Position numbers and translations under genes: made by a program. A DNA stretch of 64,000 nucleotides, from the NCBI RefSeq assembly GCF_016745505.1, contig NZ_JAERUC010000172.1, forward strand, positions 1-64,000, read 5' to 3'. The stretch comes from Streptomyces silvae (GTDB taxonomy: Bacteria > Actinomycetota > Actinomycetes > Streptomycetales > Streptomycetaceae). Below the pieces are notes generated by a model, which was not told the DNA's origin, ran no database searches, and was given only the letters and a program-made list of their open reading frames with translations. How positions within the stretch are numbered: position 1 is the first letter of the stretch; every line of letters begins with the position of its first letter. Below, one piece after another: positions 51,862 to 59,568 of the stretch.

Positions 51862-53115
51862 ATGAGAGACATCGTTTTCACGCGCGCGAGCGGCTGGATC
51901 CCGAACGTGATCCGCGAGGACGGTGAGCTGAAGCTGATGCTCGGTGCCGGGGCCGACGCCAACCACGCCCCGCGCACGTTCACGTTCCCGATCGGAGAAG
52001 CCCATCTCGCGGTGATCCGGGAGGACCTGGCCAGACACCTGCTGCTGTGGAGTGCGGTCATTCCGCTGTGCGATGCCGCCGGAACCCGGGACCGGCTCGA
52101 CGAGGACGCTGCCGTCGCGCTCCTGGACCCGATCCTCCTCTCCGCGCCTGCGGACGTCGACGCGTTCTTCCGACACATCCGGTGGGACAGGGGTCAGCTC
52201 ATCGCTCATGGGGCTGACATCGATCTGCTCGAGCGCGGTCAGGTCTGCGCGGCGATGCGCGCGGCGACGGAGACCTCCAACAGGAAACGAGCTCAGGAGT
52301 ACGACGCGAACCGTCGTCGCGCCGAGCGCGGAACAGTGCTGGGCCCACTCGACGCGGCGCTTCTGAGGTACACGGGCCAGTACGTGCACGGCGCGACGGT
52401 TCCGAGGCGGATGCCCGACGCTGTCGACCCCGCGCTGCTGACGGAGGTCATGCGGGTGATCGCCACCGCGGAGCAGGCATGCGCCGGGATGCGGATCTGC
52501 CGCGATCCGCGACGGGGAAAGCGCGCCACCGACAAGCGCGACTGGGAGCGGATGGCTACGACGGTCGACGCGGCCGTGCGCCGTGCACACCCCGGGCTCG
52601 TCGATGACGCGGTGCGTACGGTGAGCTTCCTGATGTGCTCGGAGGCCGCGGACCGCTCCAGGAGCGCGCCCATGGAGGATGACGAGGAGCCTGACGGCAC
52701 CTTTGGCGAGGGCGCGAGGAAGACGGCCCTGTCGTTCACCGACGACAAGGGCGTCGAGAAGGAGTGGCGCGCTGACGGTCCCCGGACTGCCACTGCGGTG
52801 TTCTGGGAGTTCGTCGAGGACCGCTCTGCCGGGGACAACGAAGTGTTCACCATCGAGGACGAGAAGATGGGCGAAGGGATCCAGCTCCACTTCTACGCGG
52901 ATTCCCTCGCCCGGATCACGACGGTGCGGGAGGGTGAGGGCGGGGCGGATCCGGAGTACCGGGTGGAATACAGCCTGGTCGACGGGATCGGCGGGTACCG
53001 GACCCTGGTGAGCGCCTTCGTCCGCGGCGGCTGCGCGGCACTCGACCAGCACGGCTCCTGGATAGCGGACGCCGCTGAGTTCGAGCGCGCACGCCGGCGG
53101 CGCGACGCCGACTAG
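51862..53115 (+). CDS. Streptomyces hypothetical protein (DUF6357-like)
   Basis: This 417-residue soluble protein begins MRDIVFTRASGWIPNVIRE and has DWERMATTVDAAVRRAHP in the middle and a beta-rich C-terminal third (YRVEYSLVDGIGGYRTLV). I recall a Streptomyces family, DUF6357, of this pattern; the assignment is from memory. No catalytic motif is recognised. ATG 51862 is chosen by the conserved start; an ATG six codons earlier is possible. It is divergent from the photolyase operon. Confidence 0.7.
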   Translation: MRDIVFTRASGWIPNVIREDGELKLMLGAGADANHAPRTFTFPIGEAHLAVIREDLARHLLLWSAVIPLCDAAGTRDRLDEDAAVALLDPILLSAPADVDAFFRHIRWDRGQLIAHGADIDLLERGQVCAAMRAATETSNRKRAQEYDANRRRAERGTVLGPLDAALLRYTGQYVHGATVPRRMPDAVDPALLTEVMRVIATAEQACAGMRICRDPRRGKRATDKRDWERMATTVDAAVRRAHPGLVDDAVRTVSFLMCSEAADRSRSAPMEDDEEPDGTFGEGARKTALSFTDDKGVEKEWRADGPRTATAVFWEFVEDRSAGDNEVFTIEDEKMGEGIQLHFYADSLARITTVREGEGGADPEYRVEYSLVDGIGGYRTLVSAFVRGGCAALDQHGSWIADAAEFERARRRRDAD

Positions 53116-53144
53116 CCGGCCTTTGCTCGCCCCCCGTTACCTTC

Positions 53145-53615
53145 ATGGTGCCCCCGCAACGGGGCTCCCGGCCTCCGGTCCGGCGTGAATGTTCCCCCTG
53201 TAGTTCGCATGATCCGGGGGGCACCGGGCGGGAGGCATCGGTAGACCGCTGACAGAGGCAGGACCACCAGCGTGCTGGGAGGCTCTTTGTAACGTGAATG
53301 CGGGCGACTGGTGCCACGCCAACGGGACCGGGACAGCGCGACCTCGTAAGGGATCAGCATGATCGACACCGGCGACGTGGACGCCTTCCTCGGCCTGGAC
53401 GTCGGCAAGGGCGAGCACCACGGAACCGCCGTCATCCCGGCCGGCAAGCGGGTCTTCGACAGGTGGCTGCCGAACAGCGAGCCCAAGATGCGGGCCGTCC
53501 TCGACAAGCTCACCGCCAAGCACGGCACCGTCCTGTCGTCGTCGACCAGCCCGCCTCCATTGGCGCCCTGCCAACCGTACGAACTGTTTGTCGACGCACT
53601 CACTCCTTCTGGTAG
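53145..53615 (+). mobile_element. IS110-family remnant
   Basis: A frame from 53359 begins IDTGDVDAFLGLDVGKGEHH, the DEDD-transposase start typical of IS110, with KRVFDRWLPNSEPKMRAVLD after it. At about 53525-53545 the frame shifts: the downstream family motif VVVDQPASIGALPTV is in another frame. The element is then truncated; the rest of the transposase is absent. The 200 or so bases before 53359 are non-coding and may be the element's left end, which in IS110 encodes the bridge RNA. Ends are estimated. Confidence 0.75.
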
Positions 53616-53712
53616 CGGAGGTCTCCTGACCGTCACGTTTCTCCCCCTAGGCGGTTTCATGGGAGCACTCATCGAGCCGAGTCCGGGAACGAAGGACCGT
53701 AGGAGAGAAGTG

Positions 53713-54252
53713 ATGGACATGCGAACCGAGGCCACCGAGAGGGCCGAGTTGGTCTTCTCCCTCTTCGACGCCAACGGCAACGGAGTCCTCGACTCCGAGG
53801 ACTTCGACCTCATGACGGGACGTGTTCTGGAGGTGGCGGTCGCGTCGGACGACGGCGCCAGGGAGGCCATCCGGGCCGCGTTCCGCCGCTACTGGACCAC
53901 CCTGGCCACGGAGCTGGATGCCAACGGCGATGGTGTGATCTCCGTCGACGAGTTCCGCCCGTTCGTGCTCGACCCGGAGCGCTTCGGTCCCACGATCACC
54001 GAGTTCGCCGAGGCGCTCTCCGCACTCGGCGATCCCGACGGCGACGGCCTGATCGAGCGCCCGCTCTTCGTATCGCTGATGAGAGCGATCGGCTTCGCGG
54101 AGGCGAACATCCATGCGCTTTTCGACGCCTTCGGCCCGGACGTCGAGGACCGCATCACCGTTACCACGTGGGCCAGGGGCATCGAGGACTACTACGCGCC
54201 GGACATGGGTGGAATCCCGGCTGACCAACTGGTGGCTGTCCGGGCCGTCTGA
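53713..54252 (+). CDS. EF-hand calcium-binding protein (calerythrin-like)
   Basis: This 179-residue protein has EF-hand loops DANGNGVLDSED (about 18-29) and DANGDGVISVDE (about 67-78), both with good oxygen ligands. A third, DPDGDGLIERPLF, lacks the final acidic ligand, and a fourth C-terminal site is decayed. This matches the four-hand calerythrin type. AGGAG lies 7 bases before ATG 53713, and the frame runs in from the IS110 debris. The insertion apparently ended just upstream and may have altered its promoter. Confidence 0.88.
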   Translation: MDMRTEATERAELVFSLFDANGNGVLDSEDFDLMTGRVLEVAVASDDGAREAIRAAFRRYWTTLATELDANGDGVISVDEFRPFVLDPERFGPTITEFAEALSALGDPDGDGLIERPLFVSLMRAIGFAEANIHALFDAFGPDVEDRITVTTWARGIEDYYAPDMGGIPADQLVAVRAV

Positions 54253-54272
54253 CACGCCCGGACATGAGCGTT

Positions 54273-54306
54273 CCGTGGCGGCGCGGGCCGTCCCGGGACG
54301 CCACGG
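54273..54306 (+). terminator. hairpin after the EF-hand gene
   Basis: CCGTGGCG (54273-54280) pairs with CGCCACGG (54299-54306). A second palindrome, CGTCCCGGGACG, overlaps at 54289-54300. It is the likely terminator between the convergent EF-hand and methyltransferase genes. Confidence 0.4.
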
Positions 54307-54398
54307 GCCGGGCCCCGGACCACCCCCACGCGCGCGGCCGTCGGCTCCGCGCGGTCAAGGCGGTGCCGGGCCCGTGCGGACGCCTTCGTGAGCGGACG

Positions 54399-55385
54399 TC
54401 AGGACCGGGTCTTGTACGCGAAGACCCACCGGTTCCCCTCCAGCGCGTCGTTCGGCTCGGGGAGGGGACCACGTCCCCTCTGACGGGTGAAGTCGAAGGG
54501 CGTGTGCACCGAGGTGGACCAGCCCTTGGCCGCCAGGTCACCCGCGGAGTCCGGGCGCGGTCCCCTGTCGAAGAGGTCGAGCAGATCGATGCCGATCTGC
54601 TCTCGCGTCGCCGTGTAGATCCGGCTGTCGCGGTACGCGAGCAGGTCCTCCTCCAGCTTGGCCTCGAAGGCCAGGGCGCTGCCCCCGGTGGTGAGCCGGT
54701 CCACCGTGTCGATGAGGTACGTCTCGGCGGGGCCCGGTAGGTAGAAGAGCAGTCCTTCGGCCAGCCAGACGCTTGGAGCGGCCGGGTCGAAGCCGACAGA
54801 GGTCAGGGCGGTGACCCAGTCGTCGCGCAGGTCGACCGGTACCGGGATCCGCTTCGCCTTCGGGGCGGCCGACAGATCCGTGAGCACCTGTTCCTTGAAG
54901 GCCAGCACGCCCTCCCTGTCGATCTCGAAGACGACGCAGTCGGACGGCAGGTCCAGCCGGAAAGCACGGGTGTCCAATCCCGCCCCCAGCAGGACCAATT
55001 GGCGAACGCCCTTACCGACCGACCGGTGGAGGAAGTCGTCGAGGACTCCGGTCCGCAGACCGAAGTAGCGGGCGAATCTCCCCCACAACGGGTTGTCGTC
55101 CCCTTCCGGGACCTCTTGGATGCTCACCGGCCAGTCCGCGCAGGCGGGGGCCGCACGAACGAAGTGCTCCGCGTAGACGTCCCGGGCGAGGCTGTCGTGG
55201 CGGTGGGTCTCGATCGCCCGTGCGGCGGCGACCAGGAGGGCTGTGAGTCCCACACCTGCGTCCACGCCTTCCGCACCGGTTCTCCGCGTCGCCGTGGTGG
55301 CCGTGTCCCCTTCGGTGGGGGTGAAGAACACGGAAGGGGCGCTGGTGGGAGGGTGAGGGTCTCCGGTGGTAGAGGTTTCACTCAT
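54399..55385 (-). CDS. class I SAM-dependent methyltransferase (leucine carboxyl methyltransferase-like)
   Basis: This 328-residue protein fits the LCMT/TIGR00027 family: RYFGLRTGVLDDFLHR, motif I LVLLGAGLDTRAFRL, VFEIDREGVLAFKEQ and VWLAEGLLFYLPGPAE. Members methylate carboxylates or hydroxyls of small molecules. It is the fourth gene of the MfnB operon; its ATG overlaps the alcohol dehydrogenase stop (ATGA). A carboxyl O-methylation of a furan acid made by the operon would fit, but that is inference. Confidence 0.9.
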   Translation of the reverse strand: MSETSTTGDPHPPTSAPSVFFTPTEGDTATTATRRTGAEGVDAGVGLTALLVAAARAIETHRHDSLARDVYAEHFVRAAPACADWPVSIQEVPEGDDNPLWGRFARYFGLRTGVLDDFLHRSVGKGVRQLVLLGAGLDTRAFRLDLPSDCVVFEIDREGVLAFKEQVLTDLSAAPKAKRIPVPVDLRDDWVTALTSVGFDPAAPSVWLAEGLLFYLPGPAETYLIDTVDRLTTGGSALAFEAKLEEDLLAYRDSRIYTATREQIGIDLLDLFDRGPRPDSAGDLAAKGWSTSVHTPFDFTRQRGRGPLPEPNDALEGNRWVFAYKTRS

Positions 55386-56488
55386 CGGTCTCTTCTTTCC
55401 GGCAGCAGGACGGGCTTGATCACGCGTCCGGCGTCACAGTCGCGTTCGGCCTCGTTGATGTCGGCCAAGGGATAGGTGCGGATCAGTTGATCGAAGGGGA
55501 AGCGGCCGGCCTGCCACAGACCGATCAGCCGGGGTATCAGCAGTTCGGGTACGGCGTCCCCCTCGCAGATGTGCCGGATGCTGCGGCCCCCGTCGAGCGT
55601 GCCCGGTTCGAGCTGCAGTGCGGTGTGGAGGCGTGCCACGAGACCGAGGGTGCCGGTGGGGCGCAGCGCGCGGAGCGCGTCGTTGATCAGCGGGGCGGAG
55701 GCCGTGGTGTCCAGGGCGTACTGCGCGCCGCCGTCGGTGTACCGACGGATGCGCTCGGCCAGTCCGGCCGTCGCTGCGGGCAGCGGGACCGCGCCGAACC
55801 GTTCGGCCAGGTCCAGGCGCTCCGGATGCCGGTCGACGGCCACGGTCCGTACGCCGCCGGCGGTGGCCGCCATGACTGCGGCCAGGCCCACCGCTCCCGC
55901 GCCGAGCACGACGAGGGTGTCACCGGGGCCGGCACGGAAGGTGTTCAGCACGGCTCCGGCCCCGGTGAGGGTGCCGCAGCCGAGTGGACCGAGCAGTTCG
56001 AGCGGCAGGGCGGCGTCGACCCTGACGGCGTTGCGCGCCGGGACGAGGGCGTATTCGGCGAAGGAGGACTGGCCGAACCACCGGGGCGCCAGCGCTCCCC
56101 CGACGGCGTCGGTGAGCCGTGACGCGTCCTCCTCGCGTCCCCCGAAGAGGTTGAGTGAGGCGAAGGAGTCGCAGTAGGCGGGGGCAGCACTGCGGCAGTT
56201 CCGGCAGTCTCCGCAGGAATCGAAGCTCAGCACGACGTGGTCACCGAGGCCGATCGTGCTGTCCGGACCATCGCCGGACGCCACCACGACTCCGCTCCCC
56301 TCGTGGCCGAGGACCGCCGGCAGCGGGGTGCGGCCGGCTGAGTGCCGGACCGCGAGATCCGTCCGGCACATTCCGCATCCCGCGATCTCGACGAGGATCT
56401 CACCGGCGGCCGGGCCGGTACTCAGGACGATCTCCTCGACCGCGAACGGGGTCTCGTGGGAGCGCAGCACGGCTGCGCGGAACTTCAT
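55382..56488 (-). CDS. zinc-dependent alcohol dehydrogenase (MDR family)
   Basis: This 368-residue medium-chain dehydrogenase has its catalytic zinc site in GCGMCRTDLAVRH and GHEGSGVV. Four structural-zinc cysteines lie in DSCGDCRNCRSAAPAYC, and the NAD-binding motif is VLGAGAVGLAAVMAA. VAVDRHPERLDLAE suggests NAD preference (Asp after beta-2). It resembles aryl-alcohol dehydrogenases. It is translationally coupled to both neighbours by 4-base overlaps. A hydroxymethyl or aldehyde group on a furan is a plausible substrate. Confidence 0.92.
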   Translation of the reverse strand: MKFRAAVLRSHETPFAVEEIVLSTGPAAGEILVEIAGCGMCRTDLAVRHSAGRTPLPAVLGHEGSGVVVASGDGPDSTIGLGDHVVLSFDSCGDCRNCRSAAPAYCDSFASLNLFGGREEDASRLTDAVGGALAPRWFGQSSFAEYALVPARNAVRVDAALPLELLGPLGCGTLTGAGAVLNTFRAGPGDTLVVLGAGAVGLAAVMAATAGGVRTVAVDRHPERLDLAERFGAVPLPAATAGLAERIRRYTDGGAQYALDTTASAPLINDALRALRPTGTLGLVARLHTALQLEPGTLDGGRSIRHICEGDAVPELLIPRLIGLWQAGRFPFDQLIRTYPLADINEAERDCDAGRVIKPVLLPERRDR

Positions 56489-57894
56489 CGCCCTCCCTCC
56501 CTCGGCCGGTGCACGACGAACGGACTGAGGTTGCCGTAGAGGCCCCACGGCCCGCCCGCGACACCGACCCCGCTGTCTTTGACGCCTGCGAAGGGCTGAG
56601 CAAGGGAGAGTTCGGCGTGGTGGTTGATCCAGGCCGTGCCGCATTCGAGCCGCTCGGCTGTCGCCGCCGCCCGGTCGAGGTCGGTGCCCCACACCGAACC
56701 GCCCAGCCCGAAGCCGGTGTCGTTGGCTGCTTCGACGGCTTCGTCGAGGTCTCGGTACGGCAGCACCGGCAGTACTGGCCCGAACTGTTCCTTGGTCACC
56801 ACCGGGTCGTCGGGAGGGACGTCCGTGAGGATCGTGGGAGCGAAGAAGTAGCCCGGTCCGTCAAGCCGGTGACCACCGGCCGCCGCCCGGGCGCCGACCG
56901 CCAGGGCCCGTTGCGTGAGCCGCTCGACACGAGCCAGCTGAGGGGCGTTGTTGACCGGCCCGAGCAGGGTCTCCGGGTCCAGGCCGGATCCGACGACGAC
57001 GGTCTTCGCGCGGTGTGCGAGGGCCTCGACGACCTCGGCGTGGAGCCGTGCCGGTGCGTAGACGCGTTTGACCGCCATGCAGACCTGCCCGCAGTTGCGG
57101 AAGGCGGCCCAGAACAGCCGGTCCGCGACCCGGTCCACGTCGACGTCGTCCAGTAGGACGGCCGCGTCGTTGCCGCCCAGTTCCAGGGTGACACGGGCGA
57201 GTGAGGCCGCCGCAGCTGCGGCGACGGCCTGCCCGGTCGGCACCGAGCCGGTGAAGGTGACGTGGCGGATACCCGGGTGGGCGGCGAGGTGGGCACCGAG
57301 GGGTTCCCGGCCGGTGACGACGGTCAGGACATCTTCAGGCAGGGCTGTGGCGAGGACGGCACCGAGCAGTCGGGTGGCGAGGGGGGTGTACGGGGACGGT
57401 TTGAGGACCACGGTGTTGCCGGCGGCCAGTGCGGGCGCGAACTTCGCCGACGCGAGCTGGAGAGGGAAGTTCCACGGCACGATCGCGGCAACGGGGCCGA
57501 GAGAGCGCCAGCGGATCTCGCTGTGTACGGGTCGGCCGTCGTCGATCGGGCGGGCGCGGGGAGTCAGAGCGGCGAAGTACCGGAGCCGGGCCGCCGTACG
57601 GGCGACCTCGGCGTACGACTCGGCCAGAGGCTTGCCCTGTTCCCGGGTGAGCAGCGGCGCGAGGTCGTCTCCGGCAGCATCCACGGCATCGGCGGCGGCG
57701 TTCAGCCGGATGGTGCGAGCGGCCGGGTCGGCGCGCCACCCGATCCAGGCGCGCCGGGCCCGGTCGATCGCGTCGTCCAGTTCGTGCGGCTGCTGGTCAG
57801 GGGTTTCGTCGAAGGTCTCCCCAGAGGCCGGGTCGATGACGGGGAGGCCTGGGACGCGGTGTCCGGGTGCGCGGCCGGCTTCCGGTGTCGGCAT
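56485..57894 (-). CDS. aldehyde dehydrogenase (ALDH superfamily)
   Basis: This 469-residue NAD(P)-dependent aldehyde dehydrogenase has PWNFPLQLASAKFAPALAAGN, the catalytic Glu in ELGGNDAAV and catalytic Cys in NCGQVCMAVKR, FTGSVPTGQAV for cofactor binding, and EQFGPVLPV. GNDA replaces the usual GK/GS-P around the Glu loop (commonly ELGGKNP), a mild variation. It begins 8 bases after the MfnB-like gene and overlaps the alcohol dehydrogenase. It probably oxidises the furan carboxaldehyde to the acid; this is inferred from context. Confidence 0.92.
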   Translation of the reverse strand: MPTPEAGRAPGHRVPGLPVIDPASGETFDETPDQQPHELDDAIDRARRAWIGWRADPAARTIRLNAAADAVDAAGDDLAPLLTREQGKPLAESYAEVARTAARLRYFAALTPRARPIDDGRPVHSEIRWRSLGPVAAIVPWNFPLQLASAKFAPALAAGNTVVLKPSPYTPLATRLLGAVLATALPEDVLTVVTGREPLGAHLAAHPGIRHVTFTGSVPTGQAVAAAAAASLARVTLELGGNDAAVLLDDVDVDRVADRLFWAAFRNCGQVCMAVKRVYAPARLHAEVVEALAHRAKTVVVGSGLDPETLLGPVNNAPQLARVERLTQRALAVGARAAAGGHRLDGPGYFFAPTILTDVPPDDPVVTKEQFGPVLPVLPYRDLDEAVEAANDTGFGLGGSVWGTDLDRAAATAERLECGTAWINHHAELSLAQPFAGVKDSGVGVAGGPWGLYGNLSPFVVHRPREGGR

Positions 57895-57902
57895 CCCGGT
57901 GG

Positions 57903-58658
57903 TCAGTTCAGGGCCGGGACGTCGGCGGCGTGCTCCCGGGCCTGCCGGTCCATCTCCGCCCGGAAGGCGGCGACCAGGTGTGGCTGGATCCTTCCGGCAT
58001 TGCGATCACCACCCGAGCAGACCGCTCCCCGCACGCCCACGATGTCCGTGCCGATACGGGTCAGCGGACCGAGATCGGCCTGCTTGACGCTGCCCGCGAG
58101 GGCGGCGAGCAGGCCGGACGCGTGGGCGCGGCGGACGAACTCGGCGCAGACGTCCGGCGGAACGTGGTCGAACAACCGCGTCCCGTCCTTGATCGCGGTG
58201 TCCAGCATGGCCGCGTCGGCACCGGCGCGGGCTGCGATGTCGGGCAGGGCGAGCGGATTCACGCAGCCGACGCGATGGGCGTCGGCGTAGCCCGAGGCGA
58301 CGACCAGCGCGTCCGGGCGGTGGTCCTTCACCGCCCGGACGACCGCCCGCATGACCTCGACGCCCTGCTCAGGAGTCGTACATCCGTACAGGCCCACCTT
58401 GATGTACGTGGCGCCGGAGACGGCTGCACCGAGCGCGGCCTGCGCCACGGTGCCAGGCTTGTACGGCACGTCGCCCACGGTGGCGGACACCGGTTTGTCC
58501 GCCGGTACCGCGTCGCGGATCTCCCGGATGACCCAGGGGAAGTTGGCGCCGAGAGAGCCCTCATCGGGCTTCTTGACGTCGACGATGTCGAGGTGCTCCG
58601 CCGCTTTCGCGCAAGCGAGCGCTTCCTCGATGCCGTCCGGGGAGATGAGAAGCAACAC
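57903..58658 (-). CDS. mfnB: (5-formylfuran-3-yl)methyl phosphate synthase, MfnB family
   Basis: This 251-residue TIM-barrel enzyme condenses two glyceraldehyde-3-phosphate molecules into 4-(hydroxymethyl)-2-furancarboxaldehyde phosphate. All residues I know from the Methanocaldococcus enzyme are present with a constant offset of +2: D27 and K29 (VDVKKP), K87 (YIKVGL), D153 and K157 (DTAIKDG). GTG 58658 is chosen because GGAAGGAG lies 6 bases upstream; the longer frame would add an unrelated extension. It heads a four-gene operon. In methanogens this is the first step of methanofuran synthesis, but no other methanofuran gene is here. Confidence 0.9.
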   Translation of the reverse strand: MLLLISPDGIEEALACAKAAEHLDIVDVKKPDEGSLGANFPWVIREIRDAVPADKPVSATVGDVPYKPGTVAQAALGAAVSGATYIKVGLYGCTTPEQGVEVMRAVVRAVKDHRPDALVVASGYADAHRVGCVNPLALPDIAARAGADAAMLDTAIKDGTRLFDHVPPDVCAEFVRRAHASGLLAALAGSVKQADLGPLTRIGTDIVGVRGAVCSGGDRNAGRIQPHLVAAFRAEMDRQAREHAADVPALN

Positions 58659-59568
58659 CGTGAGCTCCTTCCGCCGCGAGTCCGCCCGGCCGGAGGACGG
58701 GGAACCGCGGATCACCTGGTCCGTGTGCGGTGTGCTCATCCTTTCCACTGCCCGCGCGCACCGGTAGGGCGTACGGAGTTCTCCGGGCGGCGCGTGTACG
58801 CACACATACGGCTCCGTGTGCACCGGCGCGAACCAGAGCCTGTTGAGCCCCGCCGGAACGCAGAGGCGCTGGTGGAACTCCCCGCGAACAGAGTGAGAGG
58901 CCGGCATCGTCACGCCGTACGCGTCCAGGCCGAGGCCACCCCGGGAGCACTGCACGATGCCGAAGGCGCGGGGCGCGCCCCACACACGGAGGCCGACATC
59001 GCCGGCGGAGTTCGCCTCAGGAGGCGCGGGACTCGGCGGATGAGCGGCTCAGGGAGCAGTTCAGCGTGGCGGCATCCCACCGGAGTCCATGTCCGAGTGA
59101 CCTGAGCAACGGACCAGCTGAGAAAGCTCAGCCGCACCTGCCGGTCCCGGTTGTCGACGTTCGTGTCCACCAACCTCCGTCAGGACAACCGCCACGTTAT
59201 CTGGTCACGCCCCCACGGTTCGGTCGTCGGCAGGTTTCGCATGGAGGAGAGGCTGGTCTAAGACCTGTCCCATGTCTCTGAGCGGCCGCGCGCAAGGGGC
59301 CAGGATCCGTTGTGGACCAGAGTGCGAGAGGATCGGAGCGGCTTGTCCGCTCACTCGTCTCGAGCCAGCGTCGGCTCCACCTCCGCTTGCGGCGTCTCGG
59401 CCGGCTCGGCGGCAAGGCAGGCCTGGCGCCAGACTGCCGGCTGTGCGGCAGGGGTGTCGGGGCGGGAGCCGACGGGCCACGTAGGCCCGTTGTCGGTAGC
59501 GTCCGGCAGAATCCGCTTCACCGACGCCCCCACGAGCTGGCGTCGCCCGGTAGGAGAAGAGGGTTCCT
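58659..59568. other. gene-poor, decayed region upstream of the MfnB operon
   Basis: No intact gene is supported in these 910 bases. Frames present have no recognisable family and mixed codon bias. A short YjbQ-like tail lies at 59120-59173. The promoter of the MfnB operon should lie in the first 100-200 bases. AGGAG and GAGGG before 59569 serve the lectin gene. Confidence 0.5.
59120..59173 (-). pseudogene. C-terminal tail of a second YjbQ/UPF0047 gene
   Basis: The minus strand reads VDTNVDNRDRQVRLSFL, nearly the same as the C-terminus of the YjbQ gene at 63382 (VDTNTSNTNRSVRLSFL). A stop codon lies just upstream of it in the same frame and nothing else of the gene remains. DNA of the two tails is clearly related. 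Confidence 0.5.

Noticed and set aside
58745..58985. N-terminal extension of the MfnB-like protein
   Set aside because: The extension has no resemblance to the family, and a strong ribosome binding site precedes GTG 58658.
59250..59290. Possible insertion-sequence end around AGACCTGTCCCATGTC
   Set aside because: It recalls some IS5-type ends, but no partner end, target duplication or transposase could be found.
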